From JANOXC01 sp031418215 (lineage in GTDB: Bacteria; Bacteroidota; Bacteroidia; AKYH767-A; OLB10): a stretch of 31,653 nucleotides of DNA. Shown piece by piece: positions 16,201-24,190 of the stretch (position 1 is the first letter of the stretch; each line of letters opens with the position of its first letter). The position numbers and the translations under genes were made by a program. The DNA is taken from positions 1 to 31,653 of the forward strand of contig JANOXC010000090.1 of the NCBI GenBank assembly GCA_031418215.1, given 5' to 3'. Under the pieces are notes generated by a model that did no database searches, was not told the origin of the DNA, and saw nothing but the letters and a program-made list of their open reading frames with translations.

Positions 16201-17304
16201 GCATATCTCTGGTCAACTGGTGCTACAACACAATCAATCAATGTTAATGCTGCAGGTTCTTATACTGTTAGAGTTTCCAATGGAACTTTAAACGCCAATT
16301 CTAATCCAGTGGTTGTTACAGTTAATGCTACACCTACTAATGGAATTACCGCTTCCGGTTCTTTGACTTTCTGTACAGGTGGTTCGGTAGATCTTAAAGC
16401 TAATGAATCCAATGCTACTTTCTTGTGGTCTCCAGGGGGTGCAACAACTAGATCTATTGTAGTTACAAACAGTGGATCGTATAGTGTTGTCATTACAAAT
16501 GCAAGTTCTTGCAGTATTACGTCACAGCCTGTAGTTGTAACATCTTCTAGTACATCCAGTATCCCATCAACAGCTGTAGCAAATGGAACAACAACCTTCT
16601 GTGAAGGTGGTACAGTGAGCCTTACTGCTAACGCGGGCGGTACTTATTTATGGTCCAATGGAGCTACTACACAAACAATTAATGCCACCATAAGCGGAGA
16701 TTATACAGTTACCGTTGGTGTGAATGGCTGTCTCACATTACCATCATCGCCAATTAATGTAAAGGTAAATCCGCGTGCAGTATTTACATTTACACCAAGT
16801 GGCCCACTTTCATTTTGCAATGGAGGAAGCGTAACTTTAAATGTTACAAATTCAACAGGAAACTCTTATGTATGGTATAAAAATAATCAGACTATTGCAT
16901 CTGCAGGCAACAAATCCTCGTCTTACCTCGTTAACTCACCTGGAAATTATAAAGTTCGGGTACAGCTTGGCAGTTGTGGTAAGTTTTCAACTGAGTACAC
17001 AGTAACAGTTCCTTGCAGAGAGGGAGAAACTTTAGGAATAGATGGATTTACGGCAAATGCTTATCCAAATCCCTTTGCAGATTTAACCACAATTTCCGTT
17101 ACATTAGTTGAAGCCCAAAAAGTCACTGTAAAGATCTACGATATGGAAGGAAGAATTGTTGGTGTATTGGCAGATGGTTACGAAGCTCAAGAAGGACTTA
17201 ATGAGTTCCAGTATGATGGAAGCAACCTAAGAAAAGGTGTTTACTTTGCAGTCATTAATTCTGGTAAAGAGTCAAAACGAATTAAAATTGCCTCATTAAA
17301 GTAA
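13243..17304 (+). CDS. Giant T9SS-exported multidomain protein, paralogue 1
   Basis: A 1353-residue secreted protein. Parts in order: signal peptide (1-28, ending SNAQ); LamG/concanavalin-like jellyroll (about 30-245, YWTFDGS, TIEFLFKGG, WHHFVFRYN, YKFNGEIDEVAFY); an uncharacterised central domain (about 285-805) with ENGEVI near 482, RPAQWLGFLK at 629 and TGYFSE at 650-655; a CBM-like beta-sandwich (about 820-943, HYLWVLARSVDG then LQIDRVTLTPQ); four Ig/PKD-like repeats (about 960-1256, each with FC-x-G-x-x-V and W-S-x-G-A-T-T); and a type A Por secretion domain (1268-1353, AYPNPF, KGVYFAVIN). The shape suggests a glycan-acting surface enzyme, which is unproven. I chose the ATG at 13243 over the TTG at 13180, since it gives the signal peptide. 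The next gene is its paralogue. Confidence 0.9.
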   Translation: MQTKKLVGFTLKMLVALLVSLNSTSNAQNSLPNNYWTFDGSNAMNDSMNHNALNPTFYNSPYSISSGSSNNSVGRSLSLSSASKMIVASSPFTLDTAVTIEFLFKGGADLNQTVQLFGRRDGAVQIRFGYPTLKFNTSVIPNGSSSAVSDNFYVDLRGVGRGSYGYYVDGNWHHFVFRYNAKTGVKEIWVDGECPLEFQKIVPAGKFAANATNANNNTMDVNTNTDYYKFNGEIDEVAFYKLSLHENIIYKHYNEFKQNKHYSFNFVNTVPPAATLISAGIDPMEYAPGHPTVTVSALDQLLTFPNPRYKPGNTLFPNIPMLNPARLAGLDQPNSSTNKVITISKEIQKQMVTNFNYTLVVSSNTGHGKFTDTTTYDGAWIKMANQNPSWKTSAVSYWDQIRPGSQGFTSSDPYINCGCLPSSSYLKNAQGQFIDRNGNVVSYKILSPQTPLDSIVQDGKTQRKYLSSLTTALTRPLDVIFENGEVITHWTETGLTIDPTVLAAKNASGLDWSKYIGRKMGGVAGAYMSEYKSLPQLSSTWIQHYQLTAHPSNWDWAETRGLMTKRNGMYYSTGDLYVQWPFAWLDGSGMAKGWEDLIDQRYQEISMGDKLFSPVVSPGWSYEEEKTLRPAQWLGFLKAVAITGVENFQTGYFSEIVPPQLPENYIWQVSSPSYVQALTSRYEDLLRNGYLMDGDVPARVTGLTGLPGYQFYAGDVRKLVAVRKHNTLNKYVISGTIQNNSNMIGNSELDGVASIKLDGQTLKFNIRKQGSTFIYDKTNAASPVFYQLDAWHESTHPYYWTKTFDLEAELFDNTPLNVAIQTEVPSGTAAGDFTNYTSYLTFNATSSVEYNVQPRGQTTATHYLWVLARSVDGTNTGFNVSLDGGAAKTINCITDQNWKWYRYESTNGQPISFTNLSLATHKITLSNINNKLQIDRVTLTPQNGAYYPNGAAPCGNVVIATAVITPMGSTTLCAGNNVTLSANTGTAYLWSTGATTQSINVNAAGSYTVRVSNGTLNANSNPVVVTVNATPTNGITASGSLTFCTGGSVDLKANESNATFLWSPGGATTRSIVVTNSGSYSVVITNASSCSITSQPVVVTSSSTSSIPSTAVANGTTTFCEGGTVSLTANAGGTYLWSNGATTQTINATISGDYTVTVGVNGCLTLPSSPINVKVNPRAVFTFTPSGPLSFCNGGSVTLNVTNSTGNSYVWYKNNQTIASAGNKSSSYLVNSPGNYKVRVQLGSCGKFSTEYTVTVPCREGETLGIDGFTANAYPNPFADLTTISVTLVEAQKVTVKIYDMEGRIVGVLADGYEAQEGLNEFQYDGSNLRKGVYFAVINSGKESKRIKIASLK
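16120..17012 (+). repeat. Four tandem Ig/PKD-like protein repeats in paralogue 1
   Basis: Four units of about 70-75 residues recur within the gene, each with a Cys-Gly strand (TLCAGNNV, TFCTGGSV, TFCEGGTV, SFCNGGSV). The first three also have a tryptophan-containing turn (LWSTGATT, LWSPGGAT, LWSNGATT). The fourth is the most divergent, with VWYKNNQT instead. Confidence 0.8.
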
Positions 17305-17720
17305 TAAACAGAAATCCAAAATGCAAAGCGAGCCATGGAATTAGTTCCATGGCTCGCTTTGTTTGAACCTATATTTCATTTTGTCTTAAAAAGTACGATT
17401 TGAAATACTTTTCCTTGAAATAAGCAATAATCAACCATTTTTCACCGGGGAATGAAAATTCCTATATTTCTTTCATTTCCAATTCCAATAATTCCTTGTA
17501 TTAATTAAAGCCCGAAGGATCTGAAAAGTTGATCTACAGAGGCGCTGCGCCATTTTTCCATTTGTTCAGGGACGCAAAATAAACCACTTCTCCTTACAAA
17601 GAAACAAATGGGAGAAACCCATTTAATTCCTGCCTAAGAAATGTATTTAATTGAGGTAACCTTTTGAAACAACCCTCAAAGGCAAACACTATCTCAAAAA
17701 CAATTCCAAAATTATTGCTG
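17305..17720. other. Intergenic region between the two giant paralogues
   Basis: About 415 bases. It holds the terminator hairpin at 17324-17361, a GC palindrome GGCGCTGCGCC near 17541, and a leader hairpin AAATGGG-AGAAA-CCCATTT at 17606-17624. No consensus promoter box with proper spacing was found for the next gene, and no ORF. Confidence 0.55.
17324..17361 (+). terminator. Strong hairpin terminator after paralogue 1
   Basis: A perfect 17-bp stem (CAAAGCGAGCCATGGAA / TTCCATGGCTCGCTTTG) with a TTAG loop lies 20 nt after the stop codon. The T run after it is short, so the stem may act mainly as an RNA 3' stabiliser or with help from Rho. Confidence 0.8.
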
Positions 17721-20700
17721 ATGAAAATAAATAATTACATGCCAATGAGAAATAAGATATCAGGATTATTAACCTGCTTGACAATTATCTTTTTTGTATT
17801 GATGAGTTATAATTGTCAAGCACAAAATACTTTGCCGGATCATTATTGGACATTTGATGGTAATGCTCCACTCAAAGACTCGATGTCAAGTGCAACATTA
17901 AATGTAAGTGCGTACAACTGCATCTACAAAATTGATAACAGTATCAATTCCGGAGTCGGAAAAAGCCTTAAGTTAGATGATCAAGGAAAAATTATTGTAA
18001 TTTCTAAATATACACTCAATAATGATTTAACCATTGAATTCCTTTTTAAGCCGGAGCTATATTTTAACACTACGCAATTCATCAACAGGAAGGATAATGC
18101 TTTTTTAATAAAGATGGGTTACCCTTATATTCAGTTTAGCACTAACATACTTTCATCAACAGGTAGTGTGATTAGTGATAACTTAATGATTAACCTTGAT
18201 GGAATAGGAAGAGCTACTTACGGTTACTACACTGATGGAAACTGGCATCACTTAGTATTTAAATATAAGACCACCACCGGTAAAAAAGAAGTTTGGGTTG
18301 ATGGCCAATTACCAGCAGGATTTTCTACAACTACATTAACAGGATCCTTTAATAAAAATCTTTCGAACACAAGCAACAATGATGTGTTTATAAATACCAA
18401 CACTTCGTATTACAAATTTAAAGGCAACATAGATGAAATAGCCATGTATTCGAATGAACTGCCCGCAAATAATATATATCAGCATTCTATTGACGCAAAA
18501 CAACATCATCATTACTCATTTGCTAATGCTACAGTAATCCCACCAGCTGCGGCAGCAGTTACCACTGGAGTTGAATTGAATGAATATGCACCAAATCATC
18601 CTAACTATAATGTAAGTGCGATTGATCAGTTAAAAAGCTTTCCCCTACCTCGATTTAAAAGCAACCACACTTTACAACCGAACTTTAACTGGATAGGTTT
18701 GAGGTATCTTGCCGGTGAGTTCCAGCCAGGTGTTAGCAGTGCTAAAGCTGTGTCCAATAGTGTTGAACTTCAAAAGGAACTGGCGCAGAATTGGCATTAT
18801 TACCTTATGGTATCGGCTAATACAAGTACTTCAACACAATATAATGATACTGCCAAATATCACGGAGCATGGGTTAAACTTGCAAATAGTAATCCTCAAT
18901 TACCAACATCTGCAATTAGTTTTTGGGCCCAGTTAAATCCCAGCTCCTTTGGATTTACTGCAACAACAGGTTACATTGAATGTAAGGTTCTTCCATCTGT
19001 ACATTATATAAAAAATAACACAGGGCAATTTCTTAATTTATCAGGTCAGGTAAATGCAAATAAATTTTGGAGTCCATCTGCTCCGATAGATTCATTTAAA
19101 AATGATGGAATAACACAACGAGTACAAGTACAACGATTGCTAAATTCATTGACAAGGCCTTTGGATTTTATATGCGAAAATGCAGAAGTGATACCAAAGC
19201 CAAGTGCATCAGCCATGTCTCTTGATCCTGAAATTGTAAGTGATAAGGCAGCTTCCGGCATTCCTGACTGGGATACTTATCTAGGAAATCGTAAAGCACG
19301 GGTTTCTATGGCCTATCGTGATTTGTTTCTAAACCTTCCACAACTATCCAATACTAAATATGCAGAATATCAAATAAGCGGACATCCTACAACAAGACAT
19401 AAATACAGCGAAACAAGATTCATCAACAAAACTCCTAATGGCGAACATTTCGCTACACCCGACTTTTATCCACGTTGGCCGTCAAAATGGGCTACCGGTT
19501 CAAGCGCATGGAATGGCTGGCAACATATTATTGATGGTCGTTATTATGAATTATCAGCAGGTGATAAATTATTCTCTCCGTTTGTTGCTGCCGGTTGGAA
19601 TGAGAACGAAGAAAGTAACATACGCCCGGCACAATGGCTTGGCTTGTTAAAGTGTTTGGGTATGCTAGGTGCCGAATATTATTTTACCGGATTCTTTAAT
19701 GAATCTTCATCCTACCAGTCACCTAATCCCCCACCAGCCAATCCTGCAGGTTATGTTTGGCAGGCAACTATTCCAACTTATGCACAGGCTGTAACAAGTC
19801 AATATGAAGATTTACTTCGCAATGGTGATTTACTTCCTGGTGACAAGCCTAATAACTATGGCAATCCTACTTCTCCAGGTTATTCATTTGAGGCAGGTGA
19901 TGCTAGAAAATTAGTTGTTGCTCGTAAAAATCGTACAAGTAATATATATGCCATTACCGGCACTATTCAGCCCAACTCCAACATGGCTGGCAATACGGAA
20001 TTAGAAAATGATGCAACTATTAACCTTAATGGTAATAAAATACAATTTAAAATCCGTCGTCAGGGAAGTACTTATATATATGATAACAGCAATCCCTCTG
20101 CTCCGGTTTTCTACCAATTGGATGGATGGCATGAGGCAACACATCCTTATAACTGGTCAAAGGATTTCAATCTTGAGGCAGAGCTAATGGAAAACAATTC
20201 CACTTCTTTTAAAATTGCAACCGAACGTCCGGCAAATACAGCCAGCGGTGATTTCAGGAATATAACGAGCTATGTTGCTTTTAATGCAGCAACCACGCCG
20301 TTGCAATATCAATTTGAACCGCGTACAAATACGAAGTTATATTTTTGGGTTCGCGCCAGAAGTGTGAACGGTAACAACACAGGCTTATCAGTGTCAGTTA
20401 ATGGTGCAAACCAAAAATCAATTGGCTGTATTTCTGATTCAACATGGCAATGGTATAGTATTGATGCATGTTCTAATCAGGCAATCTTTTTCAATACAAC
20501 TCCTCAATTACAAAATTTAGCTTTAAGTGCATCTAACACTTCATTAGAGGTTGATAGAATACTTCTCAGCATTAACCCTTCATTACAACTAAATACTAAT
20601 CAAACAAGCTGTGCCAATACGTTGGCGACCGTCGCTACATCAGGACCAACAAGTTTTTGTCAGGGAGACAGCGTTATTCTTACCGCTTCTTCAGGAACAT

Positions 20701-22820
20701 TATTTCAATGGTCAAATGGAAAAACAACAAAATCAATAGCAGTTTCAAATACCGGCAGCTACAATGTTACAGTAACAAATAGTGCAGGATGCATTGGAAC
20801 AAGCTCGACGGTCAATGTTATGATCTTTAATAAGCCAACTCCGTCAATTTCCACATCCGGTCCTACTAACTTCTGTGCCGGTGATAGTATTGAACTCACA
20901 GCAACTCCGGCTTCATCTTATTATTGGTCTTCAGGAGAAACAAGTCAATCAATTATTGTAAGTAGTACGGGAAATTATAAGGTTACAGAAATAAATAGTG
21001 ATGGATGCGCCGGTGTTTCAGCTGCAACCTTAGTAACCGTGAACAGTTTACCTGTTGTTACAATCAACAACAGTGGCCCAATGCAATTTATGTCAGGACA
21101 AAATGTAACCTTAACCGGCAATGGAGGTGCCACCTATTTATGGAATCCCGGAGGCGAAACTGCAGCTTCAATTACTTCCGGCACAGCAGGAATATATAAA
21201 GTAACTGGATTTAGCGCGCAAGGATGTTCCGCAACATCAGATCCGGTAACGGTTGTTGTTACTCCATTAATTGTTGCCAACATTACCTATGCAGGCAATC
21301 AATATATATGTCCTGGCAGCAATGTAACTTTACAATCAGATCCTGCCTATGCATACAGCTGGTCGCCAGGCGGTGCAACAACACAATCTATTGATGTTAC
21401 ACAGGAAGGAACTTATACGTTAAATATTTACGATTCTTATGGCAACACAGTATCAACATCAATTGCCGTTTCAAAAGCAGTACAACCACCATCGCCTACA
21501 ATTTCGATAAATTACATTCCAAATGCCGCATATCAGCTCACCGCAAATGAACCCTCAGCGTCCTCCTATTTATGGTCAAACGGACAAACTGCGGCTACCA
21601 TCAATGTATTAAGTCCTGCATTATATTCTGTAATTGCAATCAGCCCTTTTGGATGTAAATCACAACTGGCAGAAATGAATATTGGTTCAATAACCGGTAA
21701 GCCATGTGGTACACCGGATATGCTGACAGCATTTGATATTATTGACACCGCAGCAACTATTGCCTGGAATCCAGCAGTTACAGGTGATTCATTTACATTA
21801 ACCTACTGGATCAGCGGTACAACAAATTATCAAACTGTTTCAATACAGGGCAATATTTCAAGTTACCGAATAGTAAATTTAATTTCAGGGACAAATTACA
21901 ACTGGAAAATACAAACAAATTGTTTGAATCTGCAGAAAGTCAGTGTGAATGATAATTTCACAACAATGTCAACTGCACTTCCATGTGGTTCCATACCAAG
22001 TAATTTATCAGCAACAAATATCAATACAAACAGAGCTCAATTAAACTGGTATCAAACAGTTGCGTCAAAGTTCATTGTTCGTTTCCGACCTGTTGGAACC
22101 ACTAGCTATTTTTACAGAAGTTACATCGGTACAACAAATGCAAAGGGAGGAGCGATTACCAATTTGACGCCGAACACCATGTATGAATGGAGTATTTTAT
22201 CAAAATGCGGAACGGTAACATCTGCTTATTCACAACCATCTTATTTTACCACCATCGATCCATGCGGCTTTATGGGAAATGTTTCCGTTACCAATGTTTT
22301 GCCTTGTAATGCAACAATAAATTGGGACAATCTGATGTCGATGGATACCATTCGTATAAGAATTACGAATGCAGCTACCGGAAGTATGCGAAGTATTTTA
22401 ATAAATGGAAACAACAATATTGGTCAATATGTTGTTCATGCCTTAAAACCCAATACAAGTTATCTGGTTGATATAAGAGGAAAATGTTTTACAGGTGCAT
22501 TGGGAACCTGGACTTCGAAGGTGGCATTTACTACACCGCAGGCATCATCCAGATTTCTTGAAGAGAATCCATTTGGCTTAGCAGCCTTTCCAAGTCCTAC
22601 ACACACCAACTTGAACTATACATTCAATTCAGAAAAAGATGAAAATTATGTATTAAAAGTTTGTGACATGTCGGGACGTGAGTTGTTACAGGAATCGCGC
22701 AAAGCAGAAGATGGCAGCAATGGTGCTGAGGTAAATGTAAATCACTTCCCTCCCGGTTTGTATTTATTAATCGTTCAGAAAGGTGCCCAGACCAGTCATT
22801 TCAGATTCGCAGTTGACTAA
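17721..22820 (+). CDS. Giant T9SS-exported multidomain protein, paralogue 2
   Basis: A 1699-residue paralogue of the preceding protein. Parts: signal peptide (about 1-35, ending NCQAQ); LamG-like jellyroll (YWTFDGN, TIEFLFKPE, YKFKGNIDEIAMY); the same uncharacterised central domain with ENAEVI at 486, RPAQWLGLLK at 635 and TGFFNE at 656-661; a CBM-like sandwich (FWVRARSVNGNN, LEVDRILLS); five Ig/PKD-like repeats (about 967-1323); three fibronectin type III-like domains each opening with a PCG phrase (about 1329-1607); and a divergent type A T9SS sorting domain (FPSPTHTNLNYTF, PPGLYLLIVQ). Possible ATG starts are 17721, 17739 and 17745, all keeping the signal peptide. The TTG at 17664 is less likely. 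Length beyond paralogue 1 comes from the repeat and FN3 region. Confidence 0.9.
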   Translation: MKINNYMPMRNKISGLLTCLTIIFFVLMSYNCQAQNTLPDHYWTFDGNAPLKDSMSSATLNVSAYNCIYKIDNSINSGVGKSLKLDDQGKIIVISKYTLNNDLTIEFLFKPELYFNTTQFINRKDNAFLIKMGYPYIQFSTNILSSTGSVISDNLMINLDGIGRATYGYYTDGNWHHLVFKYKTTTGKKEVWVDGQLPAGFSTTTLTGSFNKNLSNTSNNDVFINTNTSYYKFKGNIDEIAMYSNELPANNIYQHSIDAKQHHHYSFANATVIPPAAAAVTTGVELNEYAPNHPNYNVSAIDQLKSFPLPRFKSNHTLQPNFNWIGLRYLAGEFQPGVSSAKAVSNSVELQKELAQNWHYYLMVSANTSTSTQYNDTAKYHGAWVKLANSNPQLPTSAISFWAQLNPSSFGFTATTGYIECKVLPSVHYIKNNTGQFLNLSGQVNANKFWSPSAPIDSFKNDGITQRVQVQRLLNSLTRPLDFICENAEVIPKPSASAMSLDPEIVSDKAASGIPDWDTYLGNRKARVSMAYRDLFLNLPQLSNTKYAEYQISGHPTTRHKYSETRFINKTPNGEHFATPDFYPRWPSKWATGSSAWNGWQHIIDGRYYELSAGDKLFSPFVAAGWNENEESNIRPAQWLGLLKCLGMLGAEYYFTGFFNESSSYQSPNPPPANPAGYVWQATIPTYAQAVTSQYEDLLRNGDLLPGDKPNNYGNPTSPGYSFEAGDARKLVVARKNRTSNIYAITGTIQPNSNMAGNTELENDATINLNGNKIQFKIRRQGSTYIYDNSNPSAPVFYQLDGWHEATHPYNWSKDFNLEAELMENNSTSFKIATERPANTASGDFRNITSYVAFNAATTPLQYQFEPRTNTKLYFWVRARSVNGNNTGLSVSVNGANQKSIGCISDSTWQWYSIDACSNQAIFFNTTPQLQNLALSASNTSLEVDRILLSINPSLQLNTNQTSCANTLATVATSGPTSFCQGDSVILTASSGTLFQWSNGKTTKSIAVSNTGSYNVTVTNSAGCIGTSSTVNVMIFNKPTPSISTSGPTNFCAGDSIELTATPASSYYWSSGETSQSIIVSSTGNYKVTEINSDGCAGVSAATLVTVNSLPVVTINNSGPMQFMSGQNVTLTGNGGATYLWNPGGETAASITSGTAGIYKVTGFSAQGCSATSDPVTVVVTPLIVANITYAGNQYICPGSNVTLQSDPAYAYSWSPGGATTQSIDVTQEGTYTLNIYDSYGNTVSTSIAVSKAVQPPSPTISINYIPNAAYQLTANEPSASSYLWSNGQTAATINVLSPALYSVIAISPFGCKSQLAEMNIGSITGKPCGTPDMLTAFDIIDTAATIAWNPAVTGDSFTLTYWISGTTNYQTVSIQGNISSYRIVNLISGTNYNWKIQTNCLNLQKVSVNDNFTTMSTALPCGSIPSNLSATNINTNRAQLNWYQTVASKFIVRFRPVGTTSYFYRSYIGTTNAKGGAITNLTPNTMYEWSILSKCGTVTSAYSQPSYFTTIDPCGFMGNVSVTNVLPCNATINWDNLMSMDTIRIRITNAATGSMRSILINGNNNIGQYVVHALKPNTSYLVDIRGKCFTGALGTWTSKVAFTTPQASSRFLEENPFGLAAFPSPTHTNLNYTFNSEKDENYVLKVCDMSGRELLQESRKAEDGSNGAEVNVNHFPPGLYLLIVQKGAQTSHFRFAVD
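20620..21690 (+). repeat. Five Ig/PKD-like protein repeats in paralogue 2
   Basis: Units of about 70 residues. Units 1 and 2 have FCxGDS openings, unit 3 has MSGQN, unit 4 has ICPGSN, and unit 5 has lost the Cys. Each keeps a tryptophan turn such as YYWSSGETS or YLWSNGQTA. Confidence 0.75.
21700..22545 (+). repeat. Three fibronectin type III-like domains in paralogue 2
   Basis: Three units of about 90 residues, each with a PCG opening, a T/N-W strand (ATIAWNP, AQLNWYQ, ATINWDN) and a Leu/Asn/Tyr strand (LISGTNYNWKI, LTPNTMYEWSI, LKPNTSYLVDI). They are absent from paralogue 1. Confidence 0.75.
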
Positions 22821-22840
22821 AACTATTTCGCAGAAAAAAA

Positions 22841-22870
22841 AAGAGGCTGATGAAAATCATCAGCCTCTTT
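22841..22870 (-). terminator. Bidirectional terminator between converging genes
   Basis: A perfect stem AAGAGGCTGATG / CATCAGCCTCTT with loop AAAAT lies between the stop codons of paralogue 2 and the minus-strand DUF1343 gene. On the minus strand it is followed by a run of nine T, the stronger direction. Confidence 0.88.
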
Positions 22871-22873
22871 CCA

Positions 22874-24085
22874 TTACTCAAAGTCTTTATATAATAAATA
22901 GTTCAGTCGTTTTTTTTTGAATTCAGCCAAGCCCTTTTGCCAACCTTGACGGATAGTTCCCTCATCTATCCCAGCAACAATTTGCAATCTTAATTGATCT
23001 GAGCCTGCAAGGGTGTCAAAGAATTTATTAAAAAAAGTTGCCTTTGTAGTTGTAGCATTATAACATGCCATCAGCCATTTTAAATTAACCTGTTTTAAAT
23101 TAATATTCTTTTGCTCTCTGAAATTCCTTAAGTCAATGCCTGAACATTTTTGTCCTTCATAAAGTGGCTTTACCGATTTACCTTTTATACTTCGAGGGGT
23201 GAAAGTAAATTTACCGCCGGGCATTTCAGGATATCCAAAAACCTGAAATGGAAAATCGGTACCTCTTCCCAGACTGACCATCGTTCCTTCAAAAAAACAT
23301 AATGAAGGATATAAAAAAACAGCAGTCATATTGGGCAAATTAGGTGATGGCGGTATTGGTAAATTATAAATTGAATTGTGATCCCAATTTTTTATTTTGA
23401 CATAAAACAATTCACATTTAATATGATTGGACAGCCACCCTTCCCCATTTAGCATTAACGCATATTCAGCCATTGTCAATCCATGTACAACTGGAACCGG
23501 ATTCATTCCTACGAAAGAGGTAAAATTGGGATCCAATATTGGACCATCCACATAATTCCCATTAGGATTTGGACGATCAAGCACTAAAACCGGTATGCCT
23601 TTTTCAGCACAAGCTTCCATGACCTCATTTAAAGTTGATATATAAGTAAAGAAACGGGCACCTACATCCTGAATATCAAAAACAACCATGTCAATGCCGG
23701 CCAAATCTTCGGAAGAGGGTTTCTTATGGTCGCCGTATAAAGATATCATTGACAGTCCGGTTTTACTATCCCTCCCACTTAGAACCGTTTCACCAGCTTC
23801 GGCTTCTCCTCTAAAACCATGCTCCGGTGCAAAAACCAACTTTATTTCTACTTTTAATTTTAGTAAGGTATCAACAAGATGCCGGCTGCCCACAACAGAA
23901 GTTTGATTTGCCACAATAGCAATCACTTTGCCTTTTATTAAAGGCAGGTACGCTTCCATTTGCGCTGCACCAGTTACTATTTTCGACAAATCGGAATTCC
24001 CTGAATTGGCATTTGATGTGGTACTACAGGAATATACATTTGCCATCAAACAACCATATAAGAAAATGTGTTTTATACTATTCAT
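22874..24085 (-). CDS. NamZ / DUF1343 family lipoprotein (putative exo-N-acetylmuramidase)
   Basis: A 403-residue protein of the family that includes B. subtilis NamZ (formerly YbbC), which removes terminal N-acetylmuramic acid from peptidoglycan fragments. A lipoprotein signal is visible with VYSC (Cys20), so it would be membrane-anchored and face the periplasm. Family phrases seen are APEHGFRGEAEAGE, YGDHKKPS, VVFDIQDVGARFFTYIST, VLDRPNPNG, VDGPILDPNFTSFVGM, VPVVHGLTMAEYA and LGRGTDFPFQVFG. Length is normal. It probably takes part in wall recycling or turnover. It is divergent from the permease gene and has its own -7 box. Confidence 0.93.
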   Translation of the reverse strand: MNSIKHIFLYGCLMANVYSCSTTSNANSGNSDLSKIVTGAAQMEAYLPLIKGKVIAIVANQTSVVGSRHLVDTLLKLKVEIKLVFAPEHGFRGEAEAGETVLSGRDSKTGLSMISLYGDHKKPSSEDLAGIDMVVFDIQDVGARFFTYISTLNEVMEACAEKGIPVLVLDRPNPNGNYVDGPILDPNFTSFVGMNPVPVVHGLTMAEYALMLNGEGWLSNHIKCELFYVKIKNWDHNSIYNLPIPPSPNLPNMTAVFLYPSLCFFEGTMVSLGRGTDFPFQVFGYPEMPGGKFTFTPRSIKGKSVKPLYEGQKCSGIDLRNFREQKNINLKQVNLKWLMACYNATTTKATFFNKFFDTLAGSDQLRLQIVAGIDEGTIRQGWQKGLAEFKKKRLNYLLYKDFE

Positions 24086-24119
24086 GAAGTAAAAAGATGA
24101 AATGAGTGCAATTGAAATC

Positions 24120-24127
24120 CAAACATA
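24120..24127 (-). promoter_or_regulatory. Putative -7 box (TATGTTTG) for the DUF1343 gene
   Basis: On the minus strand TATGTTTG matches TAnnTTTG about 34 nt before the ATG at 24085. A TTG at the right -33 distance is not obvious. A box for the opposite gene lies about 40 bases away, making a compact divergent promoter region. Confidence 0.45.
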
Positions 24128-24164
24128 ATAAAATTATCAATAAGCATAAATGAATCAAATAATG

Positions 24165-24172
24165 CATCTTTG
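24165..24172 (+). promoter_or_regulatory. Near-consensus -7 box (CATCTTTG) for the permease gene
   Basis: One mismatch to TAnnTTTG. The TTG at 24170, the furthest upstream start for this frame, is the end of this box, so translation probably starts 18 nt downstream of it at 24191. Confidence 0.35.
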
Positions 24173-24190
24173 CTTATAAGAACAAGGGCA

